Assembly: GCA_902786725.1 (NCBI GenBank) | Contig: CADADP010000002.1 | Coordinates: 37,891-101,890, forward strand | Direction of reading: 5' to 3' | Length of the DNA: 64,000 nt | Source: an uncultured Bacteroidales bacterium | Lineage (GTDB): Bacteria; Bacteroidota; Bacteroidia; Bacteroidales; Muribaculaceae | Shown here: positions 26,392 to 34,764 of the stretch, one piece after another | Numbering within the stretch: the stretch's first letter is position 1 | Layout of the letters: each line of letters begins with the position of its first letter | Made by a program: the position numbers and the translations under genes | The notes under the pieces: generated by a model | Told to the model about the DNA's origin: nothing | Databases searched by the model: none | The model's input: the letters and a program-made list of their open reading frames with translations, nothing else

Positions 26392-27419
26392 ATATTATCA
26401 TAGGACTTTTAATAATCGCCATCGGCGCCTTCTGCCAGTCGTCGTGCTACGTACCCATCAACAAGATAAAAGAGTGGTCGTGGGAATCGTACTGGATTGT
26501 GCAAGGCGTGTTCGCATGGCTGATTCTACCATTCCTGGGTGCTCTGCTGGCTGTGCCGGCAGGGCATTCCCTGTTTGAGTTGTTCACCGCCGACCAGTCA
26601 TTCAACATTTGCATGACGTTCCTCTTTGGCGTACTCTGGGGTGTGGGCGGACTCACATTCGGCCTCTCCATGCGCTACCTGGGTGTGGCTCTGGGGCAGA
26701 GCATCGCGCTGGGCACCTGCGCCGGACTGGGCACAATCATGGGGCCCGTGCTGCTCAACATATTCTTCCCCGAGCAAGACCCGCTGTCAAAACTGACTCT
26801 TTCGGTCATCATTGGCGTAGTGGTAACGCTCTTGGGCATCGCCATTATCGGCGTTGCCGGTTCCATGAAATCTGCCGGGCTATCCGAAGAAGAGAAGAAA
26901 GCAGCCGTTAAGGACTTCAATTTCCCAAAAGGTCTTGCTATTGCCCTGCTGGCAGGCTTCATGAGCGGATGCTTCAATGTGGGTCTCACATTCGGTGCCG
27001 ACATCAAGTTTGAACAGACTCAGAAGATGTTTGCCGCACTGCCGGCCACCTTCCTCGTTACACTGGGCGGCTTCGTTACCAATGCCATCTACTGCTTCTA
27101 TCAGAACCAGAAGAACAAGACGTGGGGCGACTACAAGAAAAGCAGCGTATGGGGCAACAACCTCTTATTCTGCCTCCTGGCCGGCGCGCTATGGTACTCT
27201 CAGTTCTTCGGACTTTCATTAGGACAGAGTTTCTTTGAGAATGGCGGCACTATGTACGTGCTTTCATTCTGCATCTTGATGGCTCTCAACGTGGTGTTCA
27301 GCAACGTATGGGGCATTATCCTCAATGAGTGGAAGGGATGCTCAAAGAAGACCATTGCCGTGCTTGTAATAGGCATCACAGTATTGATTATCAGCACTTT
27401 CTTACCGCAATTAATATGA
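26388..27419 (+). CDS. rhaT: L-rhamnose/H+ symporter
   Basis: This 343-residue inner-membrane protein has about ten hydrophobic helices and the RhaT pattern: GAFCQSSCYVPINKIKEWSWESYWIVQG at the start, LFGVLWGVGGLTFGLSMRYLGVALGQS, and a C-terminal VLVIGITVLIISTF. RhaT imports L-rhamnose with protons. Its start and stop overlap the neighbouring genes by 4 and 4 bp, so it is firmly part of the operon. Confidence 0.95.
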   Translation: MNIIIGLLIIAIGAFCQSSCYVPINKIKEWSWESYWIVQGVFAWLILPFLGALLAVPAGHSLFELFTADQSFNICMTFLFGVLWGVGGLTFGLSMRYLGVALGQSIALGTCAGLGTIMGPVLLNIFFPEQDPLSKLTLSVIIGVVVTLLGIAIIGVAGSMKSAGLSEEEKKAAVKDFNFPKGLAIALLAGFMSGCFNVGLTFGADIKFEQTQKMFAALPATFLVTLGGFVTNAIYCFYQNQKNKTWGDYKKSSVWGNNLLFCLLAGALWYSQFFGLSLGQSFFENGGTMYVLSFCILMALNVVFSNVWGIILNEWKGCSKKTIAVLVIGITVLIISTFLPQLI

Positions 27420-28222
27420 ATATCCTTGATATAACACCGGCACTGAAGGCCGAAGTGCAAAAAGTGGCCGAAGTGGCCGGTTATCTGTGGCAAAACGGAT
27501 GGGCAGAGCGTAACGGAGGCAACATTACAGTGAACATCACGCATCTCATCAACGACTCGGTACGCGCTTTGCCGGCAATCAGCCAAGTGATGCCCATCGG
27601 CACCGTGCTGCCTCACCTGAAGGGGTGTTACTTCTTCTGCAAGGGCACAGGAAAGCGAATGAGAGACCTGGCTCGACGGCCCATGGAAAATGGCTCCATA
27701 ATACGCATACTCGACGACTGCGCCTCCTACGTTATTGTGGCCGATAACCCGGTGATGCCCACCAGCGAGCTGCCGTCGCACCTCTCGGTGCACAATCACC
27801 TCATCGGCAAAGGCTCGCCCTACACTGCCACAGTTCACACCCACCCCATCGAACTGGTAGCTATGAGCCACAACAGGGCGATGCTGGAAAAGGATGTGCT
27901 CACGCGGCTGTTATGGAGCATGATACCAGAAACCAAGGCTTTCTGCCCGCTGGGCTTAGGAATCATCCCATACACACTGCCCGGCTCCATTGAACTTGCC
28001 GATGCCACTCTGGCTCAACTCGACGAGTACGATGTGGTACTCTGGGAAAAGCACGGAGTGTTTGCCCAGGGCCTCGACGTAATGGACGCGTTCGACCAGA
28101 TAGATGTGCTGAGCAAAAGTGCCAAAATCTACGTTGCGTCGCGCTCAATGGGTTTTGAGCCCGAGGGCATGACCGACGAGCAAATGGCGGAGATGAGTCG
28201 CGCGTTCAACCTGCCTAAATAG
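27416..28222 (+). CDS. rhaD: Rhamnulose-1-phosphate aldolase
   Basis: This 268-residue class II aldolase splits L-rhamnulose-1-phosphate to dihydroxyacetone phosphate and L-lactaldehyde. Typical features: AGYLWQNGWAERNGGNITVN, the zinc ligands in YTATVHTHPIELVAMSH, and YDVVLWEKHGVFAQG. The ATG at 27416 overlaps the rhaT stop; an open frame extends to 27329, but it only covers the rhaT gene. It is the fourth gene of the operon. Confidence 0.95.
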   Translation: MNILDITPALKAEVQKVAEVAGYLWQNGWAERNGGNITVNITHLINDSVRALPAISQVMPIGTVLPHLKGCYFFCKGTGKRMRDLARRPMENGSIIRILDDCASYVIVADNPVMPTSELPSHLSVHNHLIGKGSPYTATVHTHPIELVAMSHNRAMLEKDVLTRLLWSMIPETKAFCPLGLGIIPYTLPGSIELADATLAQLDEYDVVLWEKHGVFAQGLDVMDAFDQIDVLSKSAKIYVASRSMGFEPEGMTDEQMAEMSRAFNLPK

Positions 28223-28303
28223 GCTCAGCGAGCGACATGCGGCCCTTCTATCACGTGAATTCATTATCAACTAATATCATCTAACTAAAAAACAGTAACA
28301 CAA

Positions 28304-29458
28304 ATGATTAACAGATTTATTCTGAACGAAGTTTCATACTTCGGCCCCGGAGCGCGCAAGGAACTTCCGGGAGTTGTAGCACGTCTTGGCTTCAAGAAAG
28401 CACTTATAGTAACCGACAAGGGCCTGGTGAAATTTGGCGTGGTGAAGATGGTTACCGACATCATGGACGAGGCCGGCATTCCATACGAGATCTTCGATGA
28501 TGTGAAACCAAATCCCACCGTAACCAACGTGAAAAACGGCATCGCAGCCTTCGCCGATTCGGGTGCCGACTTCATAGTGGCCATCGGTGGCGGGTCATCG
28601 ATGGACACGGCCAAGGGCATAGGCATTGTCACAAATAATCCCGAGTTCGCCGACATTGTGTCGCTCGAGGGCGTGGCCGACACCAAGCACAAGAGTGTGC
28701 CCATCATAGCACTGCCCACCACAGCAGGTACCGCAGCCGAGACTACGATTAACTATGTAATCATCGACGAGGACAAGAAGAAAAAAATGGTCTGCGTTGA
28801 CCCAAACGACATTCCGGCCGTAGCCATCATCGACGCCGAACTGATGTATTCTCTGCCCAAGAGTCTCACAGCCGCCACCGGCATGGATGCCCTGACTCAT
28901 GCCATCGAGGGCCTTATCACCAAGGCCGCATGGGAACTGAGCGACATGTTCGAGATTAAAGCCATTGAGATGATTAACAAATACTTGGAACTGGCCGTCA
29001 ATGAGTCCACAAACCCAGTGGGACGCGACGGAATGGCCGTGGCTCAGTACGTGGCAGGAATGGCCTTCTCCAATGTTGGCCTGGGCGTGGTTCACGGCAT
29101 GGCTCACCCCATGGGCTCACTCTTTGATGTGCCTCACGGAGTGGCCAACGCTCTACTTTTGCCCACAATCATGCGATTCAACGCACCGGCCGCACTGGCG
29201 AAGTACACCGATATCGCCAAGGCCATGAACGTGTATAAGGACGGCATGACCGCGCAAGAAGCCGCCGACGCCGCATGCGACGCCGTGCAGCAACTGGCTC
29301 TGCGCGTAGGCATTCCGCAGCACCTCACCGATCTGGGCATCACCGAGGCCGACATACCCGCACTGGCCGAGCAAGCCATTGCCGATGTGTGCACGCCGGG
29401 CAACCCTCGCGAGGTTACATACGACGACATAGTAGCCCTCTACAAAAAGGTGCTCTGA
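28304..29458 (+). CDS. fucO: Lactaldehyde reductase (iron-containing alcohol dehydrogenase)
   Basis: This 384-residue group III alcohol dehydrogenase reduces L-lactaldehyde from the RhaD step to 1,2-propanediol with NADH, which regenerates NAD in fermentation. Motifs: VAIGGGSSMDTAKGIGI for the cofactor, LPTTAGTAAETT, and the metal site GVVHGMAHPMGSLFDVPHGVANALLLP. Its length matches FucO. It is the last gene of the rhamnose operon, after an 81-bp gap, and is followed by a strong terminator. Confidence 0.95.
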   Translation: MINRFILNEVSYFGPGARKELPGVVARLGFKKALIVTDKGLVKFGVVKMVTDIMDEAGIPYEIFDDVKPNPTVTNVKNGIAAFADSGADFIVAIGGGSSMDTAKGIGIVTNNPEFADIVSLEGVADTKHKSVPIIALPTTAGTAAETTINYVIIDEDKKKKMVCVDPNDIPAVAIIDAELMYSLPKSLTAATGMDALTHAIEGLITKAAWELSDMFEIKAIEMINKYLELAVNESTNPVGRDGMAVAQYVAGMAFSNVGLGVVHGMAHPMGSLFDVPHGVANALLLPTIMRFNAPAALAKYTDIAKAMNVYKDGMTAQEAADAACDAVQQLALRVGIPQHLTDLGITEADIPALAEQAIADVCTPGNPREVTYDDIVALYKKVL

Positions 29459-29484
29459 CGCCGATTTGGCATATGCGACATCAC

Positions 29485-29526
29485 ATTGCGACCACGCCTG
29501 CATCAAGCGGTGGTCGCAATTCTTTT
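29485..29526 (+). terminator. Terminator of the rhamnose operon
   Basis: ATTGCGACCAC (29485-29495) and GTGGTCGCAAT (29510-29520) form a perfect 11-bp stem followed by TTCTTTT, 26 bp past the fucO stop. Confidence 0.85.
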
Positions 29527-29622
29527 GGATTAAACTAAATCACGCTTTTTTACTCGGCCGGAAGCGATTTTGGCCAAAAAAGAGAGAAATTTGAGGCTAA
29601 TTCAAAAAAAACGGCGCCAAAG

Positions 29623-29655
29623 TTTGTCCGTTTCAAGAAAAAATGACTAAATTTG
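29623..29655 (+). promoter_or_regulatory. Promoter of a very short transcript
   Basis: TTTG (29623-29626), 21 bp, TAAATTTG (29648-29655): perfect boxes with normal spacing. Confidence 0.6.
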
Positions 29656-29660
29656 CATCG

Positions 29661-29728
29661 TGTTTTTCATGGTATTAGATTTAAGGTTAATTAAAAATTG
29701 ATTGTCGGGAGACAATCAATTTTTTTTG
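29661..29728 (+). ncRNA. Predicted small RNA of about 67 nt with intrinsic terminator
   Basis: A promoter at 29623-29655 is followed only 38 bp later by a textbook terminator: AAAAATTGATTGTC (29693-29706), loop GGGA, GACAATCAATTTTT and a run of eight T. The transcript would hold a 10-codon frame (29669-29701; M-V-L-D-L-R-L-I-K-N) whose stop lies in the stem. It could be a tiny sRNA, a leader peptide/attenuator, or an abortive leader of the next transcript. The identity is unknown; the boundaries are inferred. Confidence 0.45.
29693..29728 (+). terminator. Strong intrinsic terminator of the short transcript
   Basis: An AT-rich 11-bp core stem (ATTGATTGTC / GACAATCAAT) with a GGGA tetraloop and eight T. 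It can also work in the reverse direction because of the A-tract. Confidence 0.8.
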
Positions 29729-29753
29729 CCCATCAATTTTTTTGTTTATAATA

Positions 29754-29785
29754 TTTGCAAATCTCAAAATAATTCATTACCTTTG
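29754..29785 (+). promoter_or_regulatory. Promoter of the 197-nt RNA
   Basis: TTTG (29754-29757), 20 bp, TACCTTTG (29778-29785), both perfect. One of the best promoters in the window. Confidence 0.75.
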
Positions 29786-29790
29786 CGGTC

Positions 29791-29987
29791 GAAAAGTGTG
29801 TGAACTCTTTCAAAGCTGCAACGTTCATCATCTCATATTGATTTATAGTTTAGGTTTTGCGTTGCAGTTATCATTTAGTCTAAATTTCCCTACGCCGCGA
29901 ACCGCGTAAGAAGTATGGGAATATGGTATTTACGGTAAAACGGCAGATGAGAGCATTTAATCAATGGTTAAATGCCCTCATTTTTTT
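29791..29987 (+). ncRNA. Predicted structured noncoding RNA of about 197 nt
   Basis: A perfect promoter (29754-29785) and an intrinsic terminator (29947-29987: ATGAGAGCATTTAA / TTAAATGCCCTCAT plus seven T) enclose a segment with no credible ORF. It can fold: CTGCAACG (from about 29817) pairs with CGTTGCAG (about 29870), and TTCCC with GGGAA encloses TACGC/GCGTA (about 29888-29925). Length and isolation fit a 6S-like regulatory RNA or another Bacteroidales RNA family, but I cannot assign it. It might also be an untranslated leader, but the terminator and the separate promoter of the next gene argue for an independent RNA. Confidence 0.55.
29947..29987 (+). terminator. Terminator of the 197-nt RNA
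   Basis: ATGAGAGCATTTAA (29947-29960) pairs with TTAAATGCCCTCAT (29968-29981) with one mismatch, followed by TTTTTT. Confidence 0.8.
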
Positions 29988-30051
29988 GTAAACCCAAGCG
30001 AAATCACCGGGCTTCACAGTATGGATTGACGAGGTTTCTCGCCTCATTTTG

Positions 30052-30082
30052 TTGCACAATGCGTCGAAATGTTGTAACTTTG
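30052..30082 (+). promoter_or_regulatory. Promoter of the alpha-L-rhamnosidase gene
   Basis: TTG (30052-30054), 20 bp, TAACTTTG (30075-30082). The leader is about 120 nt. Confidence 0.7.
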
Positions 30083-30207
30083 TACTTTAACCGAATCGGC
30101 AAATAAATTTACGTCAAAACAAACAGCTTAATTTTTTCGCCGGTCGCTGCCAGATGTCCGATTTTGCTTTAATCGACGAGTACTTATAATCAAAAATTTT
30201 AGACTAT

Positions 30208-31938
30208 ATGAATATCCGACTTCTTTTCACTGCATTTTTCACTCTTTTAGTACTGATTTGCTCAGTGGCCACAGCTACGACGCCTCCCATCACAGAGGAC
30301 TTTATCACACCTACCCGTATAATGAGAACTGCCGGACAGGTCTCAAGCCCCGAAATCCTGCTCAAGCCGTTCTGCGGACAAGTGGCCGTAAGCGACTCTC
30401 AGTTCACCGTAATGCGCACCACCAAAGACGACACGGCTTCGGTGCTGCTCGATTTCGGCAATGAAATTCATGGCGGGCTCAAAATCTATGCCGGCACCAG
30501 GCAATCGAAGGCTCCGGCACGTTTTCTCATCACCTATGGCGAAAGTGTCACCGAAGCCATGAGCAAAATAGAACGCGACGCCGCCACTTCCAACCCCACC
30601 AACGACCACGCCACTCGCCAACTGGTGGCCTACGTGCCGTGGCTCGGCTCGGTCACTACAGGATACACCGGATTCCGCTTTGCCAGAATCGACCTGCTGG
30701 ATAGCGACATCGACGTAAAACTAAACGCCGTGCAGGCCGTGAGCCGCCAGCGACAGTTTGCCGGAGCAGGCACATTCTCGTGCAACGACACGCGGCTCAA
30801 CAGCATCTGGCAAACATCGGTGCGCACTCTGCGGCTCAATATGCAAGAATACATCTGGGACGGCATCAAGCGCGACCGCTTGGTGTGGCTCGGCGACTTG
30901 AACCCTGAAATTCTGGTGGCATGCAACGTGCTGGGGCCGGAAAGTTATGACTTAATTCACAAGAGTCTCGACTTTGGAAAAAACGGATATCCTCTACCCA
31001 AGTTCATTAACGACATGAGTTCCTACTCGCTGTGGTGGATAATTAATCAGCACGACCTCTATCTCTATGAAGGCAACACCGACTACTTGACGATGCAGTT
31101 GCCATACGTCAACGGACTTGTAGATCTCTATGCCACGCTTATCGACCCCGCGACCGGCGAGGAAAAAATTCCCGGAGGCTTCCTGGATTGGCCCACATCG
31201 CGCCTCAAGGATGTGATTCACGCCGGCATGCAGTCGCTGGCCGTGATTGCGATGGACAATGCCGAAGCCATAGGCAAATGGACCGGAGACGCCGCTCTGG
31301 CCAGTAAAGCGGCCGCTCTGGCCCGGCTACTTCGCAAGCACACGCCCAACAATCTGGGCAACACACAAGCTCTGAGCCTGGCAATCCTCTCAGGTCAGAG
31401 CAAATCGCCACAAACCGACGCTAAGACCATAATAGCCAACGGGTTGGAACAGTACTCCACCTTCTACGGTTACTACGCCGGCGAAGCTCTCGCAAGGCAA
31501 GGATTCATCGCCGAAGCCATGGAAAACATCTCGCACTACTGGGGCGCGATGCTCGACTTGGGAGCCACATCGTTCTGGGAAGACTTCACCTATGCCGACC
31601 TGGCCAAGTCATCGCCAATAACCGAGTTTACTCCTCAGGGTTGCTACGACATCCACGCCGACGGCGGCGACTATTGCTACAAGGGACTGCGGTTAAGTCT
31701 GTGTCACGGATGGGCCGCGGGACCGGCAGCATGGCTCACAAACCATGTGCTGGGTGTGACTCCGGCCGAACCCGGATTCAAAGCCGTTAGGTTCAAACCC
31801 TGCCTAGGCCCGCTGGAATGGGCCTCAGGCACAATTCCCACTCCATTGGGCAAAATCAAGGTGAGTCTGAAAAGACTTCCCGACGGCCGCACCGACTCAG
31901 TCATTCAAGTGCCTCAAGGAGTGAAAATCGTGGATTAA
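30208..31938 (+). CDS. Secreted alpha-L-rhamnosidase-like glycoside hydrolase (GH78 type)
   Basis: This 576-residue protein has a signal peptide (LLFTAFFTLLVLICSVATAT) and the GH78 signature QEYIWDGIKRDRLVWLGDL with the acidic catalytic residues, plus DFGNEIHGGLKIY in an N-terminal beta domain and the late WEDFTYADLAK and LCHGWAAGPAAWLTNHVLGV of the (alpha/alpha)6 barrel and C-terminal beta domain. GH78 enzymes release terminal alpha-L-rhamnose from plant or bacterial glycans. Its place right after the rhamnose operon supports that substrate. It is shorter than many GH78 enzymes, lacking extra N-terminal domains. It has its own promoter. Confidence 0.88.
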   Translation: MNIRLLFTAFFTLLVLICSVATATTPPITEDFITPTRIMRTAGQVSSPEILLKPFCGQVAVSDSQFTVMRTTKDDTASVLLDFGNEIHGGLKIYAGTRQSKAPARFLITYGESVTEAMSKIERDAATSNPTNDHATRQLVAYVPWLGSVTTGYTGFRFARIDLLDSDIDVKLNAVQAVSRQRQFAGAGTFSCNDTRLNSIWQTSVRTLRLNMQEYIWDGIKRDRLVWLGDLNPEILVACNVLGPESYDLIHKSLDFGKNGYPLPKFINDMSSYSLWWIINQHDLYLYEGNTDYLTMQLPYVNGLVDLYATLIDPATGEEKIPGGFLDWPTSRLKDVIHAGMQSLAVIAMDNAEAIGKWTGDAALASKAAALARLLRKHTPNNLGNTQALSLAILSGQSKSPQTDAKTIIANGLEQYSTFYGYYAGEALARQGFIAEAMENISHYWGAMLDLGATSFWEDFTYADLAKSSPITEFTPQGCYDIHADGGDYCYKGLRLSLCHGWAAGPAAWLTNHVLGVTPAEPGFKAVRFKPCLGPLEWASGTIPTPLGKIKVSLKRLPDGRTDSVIQVPQGVKIVD

Positions 31939-32029
31939 TACACCTCTGCTGTTCACAGTCCTTACACACTCGCATAGCCATCAGAATCCGGTAACGTTCT
32001 CATCGCTGCCGGCGATTTGTGGGTTTCGC

Positions 32030-32166
32030 CACTCGGCATAAAAAAAGAACAAGTTCTTTTTTTATGCACTCGTTTTTTCGAACGTTGCCGCCAACGCGGC
32101 GAAGTTACTATCACTCGGCATAAAAAAAGAAGAGTTCTTTTTGTTCTGCACTCGTTTTTTCGTAAC
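32030..32166. repeat. Two direct copies of a palindromic, promoter-linked element
   Basis: Each copy begins CACTCGGCATAAAAAAAGAA (32030 and 32112), has a mirror half rich in T, and ends CACTCGTTTTTTCG. In copy 1, GCATAAAAAAAGAAC (32036-32050) and GTTCTTTTTTTATGC (32053-32067) form a perfect 15-bp palindrome that can end transcription of the rhamnosidase gene. Copy 2 is imperfect. Confidence 0.75.
32036..32067. terminator. Likely terminator in repeat copy 1
   Basis: A perfect 15-bp stem with a 2-nt centre and a seven-T tract in its 3' arm, about 100 bp past the rhamnosidase stop. Active in either direction by symmetry. Confidence 0.5.
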
Positions 32167-32170
32167 TTTG
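32141..32170 (+). promoter_or_regulatory. Promoter of pheT
   Basis: TTG (32141-32143), 19 bp, TAACTTTG (32163-32170). The -33 box lies within repeat copy 2. Confidence 0.65.
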
Positions 32171-32241
32171 CACGATTTTAGGTAAATAGGCTTTTATAAT
32201 AAGGCGAACGATATTAACGAGACATAAATTTTTCACGCATT

Positions 32242-34707
32242 ATGAACGTATCATATAAATGGCTTAAAAAGTACATCGACATTACACTCACGCCGCAAGA
32301 GGTGGGCAATGCACTCACATCTCTGGGACTGGAAGTGGGCACAGTGGAAGAAGTGGAAACAATTCGCGGCGGCCTTAAGGGCCTGGTTGTGGGCAAGGTA
32401 CTCTCCTGCCAGCCACACCCTGATAGCGACCACCTGCACGTAACCAAGGTGGATTTGGGCGACGGAGAAGAACCGAAACAGATAGTTTGTGGCGCGGCCA
32501 ACGTGGCCGAAGGCCAGAAAGTGATTGTGGCCACAATCGGAGCCACGCTCTACGATGGCGACCAATCGTTTACCATCAAGAAATCGCGCCTGCGTGGTGT
32601 GGACTCGTACGGCATGATTTGTGCCGAAGACGAGATAGGCATCGGCTCCGACCATTCAGGTATAATCGTGTTGCCCGACGAGGCTGTTGTAGGCACTCCT
32701 GCCGCCGAATACTACGGAGTGGAGAGCGACTGGATGATTGAGGTGGACCTTACGCCTAACCGCATCGACGGTGCCTCGCACTACGGAGTGGCACGCGACT
32801 TGGCCGCATGGCTCAAGGCTAATGGCATGGAAGCCAACCTGCATCGCCCCGATGTGGAGGAGTTTAAGCCCGACCGCGCCGACGGCGCAATTCCTGTAAC
32901 GGTGGAAAATGGCGAAGCATGTCCGCGTTACTGCGGACTCACCATCCGCAACGTGGAGGTAAAAGAAAGCCCCAAGTGGCTGCGCGACCTGCTACTGGCA
33001 GCCGGACAGCGCCCCATCAACAACATTGTGGATATCACTAACTACATACTGCTTGGCACCGGCCAACCGCTGCACTGCTTTGACCTCGACAAGATTAAGG
33101 GTAACCGCGTGGTAGTGAAGACTGTGGCCGCAGGCACCAAGTTTACCACACTCGACGGCGTGGAGCGCACACTCACCGACCGCGACCTGATGATTTGCAA
33201 CGCAGAGGAGCCTATGTGCATAGGAGGCGTGTTCGGTGGACTCGACTCGGGCGTCACCGAGCAAACTAAGAGTATATTTTTGGAGTCGGCCTACTTCCAC
33301 CCCACGTGGATTCGTAAGAGTGCCCGCCGATTCGGACTCAACACCGATGCCTCGTTCCGCTTTGAGCGCGGCATCGACCCCAACGGCACAGTGTATAACC
33401 TCAAGTTGGCCGCTCTGCTGGTTAAGGAACTGGCCGGAGGCGAGATATGCGGCGACATTATCGATGTGAAACAACACGACTTCCCCGGCTTCCCCGTAGA
33501 GCTCAACTTCGACTACGTTCACAGCCTGATTGGCAAGGAGATAGGCAAAGACACTATCAAGTCGATAGTGAAGAGCCTGGAGATGGAAATCACCGCCGAG
33601 GACGATGAGCACATCAGCCTGGTGGTACCCACCTACCGCGTGGATGTGCGCCGTCCGTGCGATGTGGTAGAAGATATTTTACGCGTCTATGGCTACAACA
33701 ACGTGGAAATAGGCAACCAAGTGAAGAGCAGCCTCTCGGTCAAAGGTACAGTGGATTTCGCCGACGACATGCAGGAGCTGATTTCCAATCAGTTATCGGC
33801 TTGTGGATTCCACGAGATACTCAACAACTCGCTCACCGCGTCGGCACTGTACTCCGACTTGGAGACAATGCCAGAGCAGAACTGCGTGAGGATCATGAAC
33901 CCGCTGAGTAGCGACCTGAACGTGATGAGGCAGACACTGCTCTTCGGCGGACTGGAAAGCATCGCGCGAAACATCAATCACAAGAACGCCAACCTTAAGT
34001 TCTACGAGTTTGGCAAAATCTATAGCTTCAACCCCGATGCCGACAACACCGAAGTAGCTCTCGCGCCCTACACCGAAAGCGCCGCACTGGCACTGTGGAT
34101 TACCGGCGACAACTATGCCGGCAACTGGGCCGACAAGGGACGCAAGAGCTCCGTCTATGACCTTAAAGCGGCAGTGGAGAACATCTTTGCGCGGCTTGGC
34201 ATAAGCGAGAAAAACGTGGTGGTGGAGCAAACCGAGAACGAGATTGTGGCTCCGGCACTGGTGTATAAGAATCGCGGTGGCAAGGTGCTGGGATGTCTGG
34301 GCGTGGTCACCGACTCGCAACTGCGCAAGATGGACGTGGAGCAGGAAGTATTCTTTGCTCAGTTCAACTGGAACCTGATGTGCCGCTTAGCCGCTAAGAC
34401 CGACGTTAAATACACTGAGTTGCCCAAGACATTGCCTCTGCGTCGCGACTTGGCCCTGCTCGTGGATAAAGACGTCACCTACGAACAGATACGTCAAGTG
34501 GTGGTGGCCTCCGAAAAGCACATGCTACGTGGAGTTGACCTCTTCGATGTGTATGAGGGCAAGAATCTGGAAGCCGGAAAGAAGTCTTATGCAATCAGCA
34601 TAATCTTGCAAGACGACGTAAAGACACTTCAGGACAAGCAAATCGATGCTATTATGCAGAAAATAATAGCCAACCTGGAGAAGCAGATTGGAGCCAAACT
34701 GAGATAA
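32242..34707 (+). CDS. pheT: Phenylalanyl-tRNA synthetase beta subunit
   Basis: This 821-residue subunit joins PheS to charge tRNA-Phe. Domains: start MNVSYKWLKKYIDITLTPQEV, EMAP-II-like tRNA-binding domain (about 42-150, LVVGKVLSCQPHPDSDHLHVTKVDLG), B3/B4 editing domain (about 210-390, with the GTGQPLHCFDLDKI loop), B5 domain, the PheS-like core (ISNQLSACGFHEILNNS), and a C-terminal FDX-ACB anticodon-binding domain (LPKTLPLRRDLALLVDKDVTYEQI). Full length. pheS is not adjacent, which is normal in Bacteroidales. Confidence 0.97.
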   Translation: MNVSYKWLKKYIDITLTPQEVGNALTSLGLEVGTVEEVETIRGGLKGLVVGKVLSCQPHPDSDHLHVTKVDLGDGEEPKQIVCGAANVAEGQKVIVATIGATLYDGDQSFTIKKSRLRGVDSYGMICAEDEIGIGSDHSGIIVLPDEAVVGTPAAEYYGVESDWMIEVDLTPNRIDGASHYGVARDLAAWLKANGMEANLHRPDVEEFKPDRADGAIPVTVENGEACPRYCGLTIRNVEVKESPKWLRDLLLAAGQRPINNIVDITNYILLGTGQPLHCFDLDKIKGNRVVVKTVAAGTKFTTLDGVERTLTDRDLMICNAEEPMCIGGVFGGLDSGVTEQTKSIFLESAYFHPTWIRKSARRFGLNTDASFRFERGIDPNGTVYNLKLAALLVKELAGGEICGDIIDVKQHDFPGFPVELNFDYVHSLIGKEIGKDTIKSIVKSLEMEITAEDDEHISLVVPTYRVDVRRPCDVVEDILRVYGYNNVEIGNQVKSSLSVKGTVDFADDMQELISNQLSACGFHEILNNSLTASALYSDLETMPEQNCVRIMNPLSSDLNVMRQTLLFGGLESIARNINHKNANLKFYEFGKIYSFNPDADNTEVALAPYTESAALALWITGDNYAGNWADKGRKSSVYDLKAAVENIFARLGISEKNVVVEQTENEIVAPALVYKNRGGKVLGCLGVVTDSQLRKMDVEQEVFFAQFNWNLMCRLAAKTDVKYTELPKTLPLRRDLALLVDKDVTYEQIRQVVVASEKHMLRGVDLFDVYEGKNLEAGKKSYAISIILQDDVKTLQDKQIDAIMQKIIANLEKQIGAKLR

Positions 34708-34764
34708 CTTGTCAAATAACTAAACAATTTAAAAACATTCATTTAAAAACACTACGATACTACT

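Larger units (their letters stand above)
29459..30207. other. Intergenic island with two predicted small RNA genes
   Basis: This 749-bp gap has no protein gene but is dense in signals: the fucO terminator (29485-29526), promoter and terminator of a roughly 67-nt RNA (29623-29728), promoter, body and terminator of a roughly 197-nt RNA (29754-29987), and the rhamnosidase promoter (30052-30082). Confidence 0.7.
31939..32241. other. Intergenic region with a duplicated palindromic element
   Basis: This 303-bp gap between the rhamnosidase and pheT holds two direct copies of an element of about 55 bp (32030-32086 and 32112-32166). The second copy carries the pheT promoter. No gene seen. Confidence 0.65.

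Noticed and set aside
29791-29987. Riboswitch of the alpha-rhamnosidase gene
   Set aside because: A strong terminator and a separate promoter lie between this RNA and the rhamnosidase start, so an independent RNA is more likely; no known riboswitch core was recognised.
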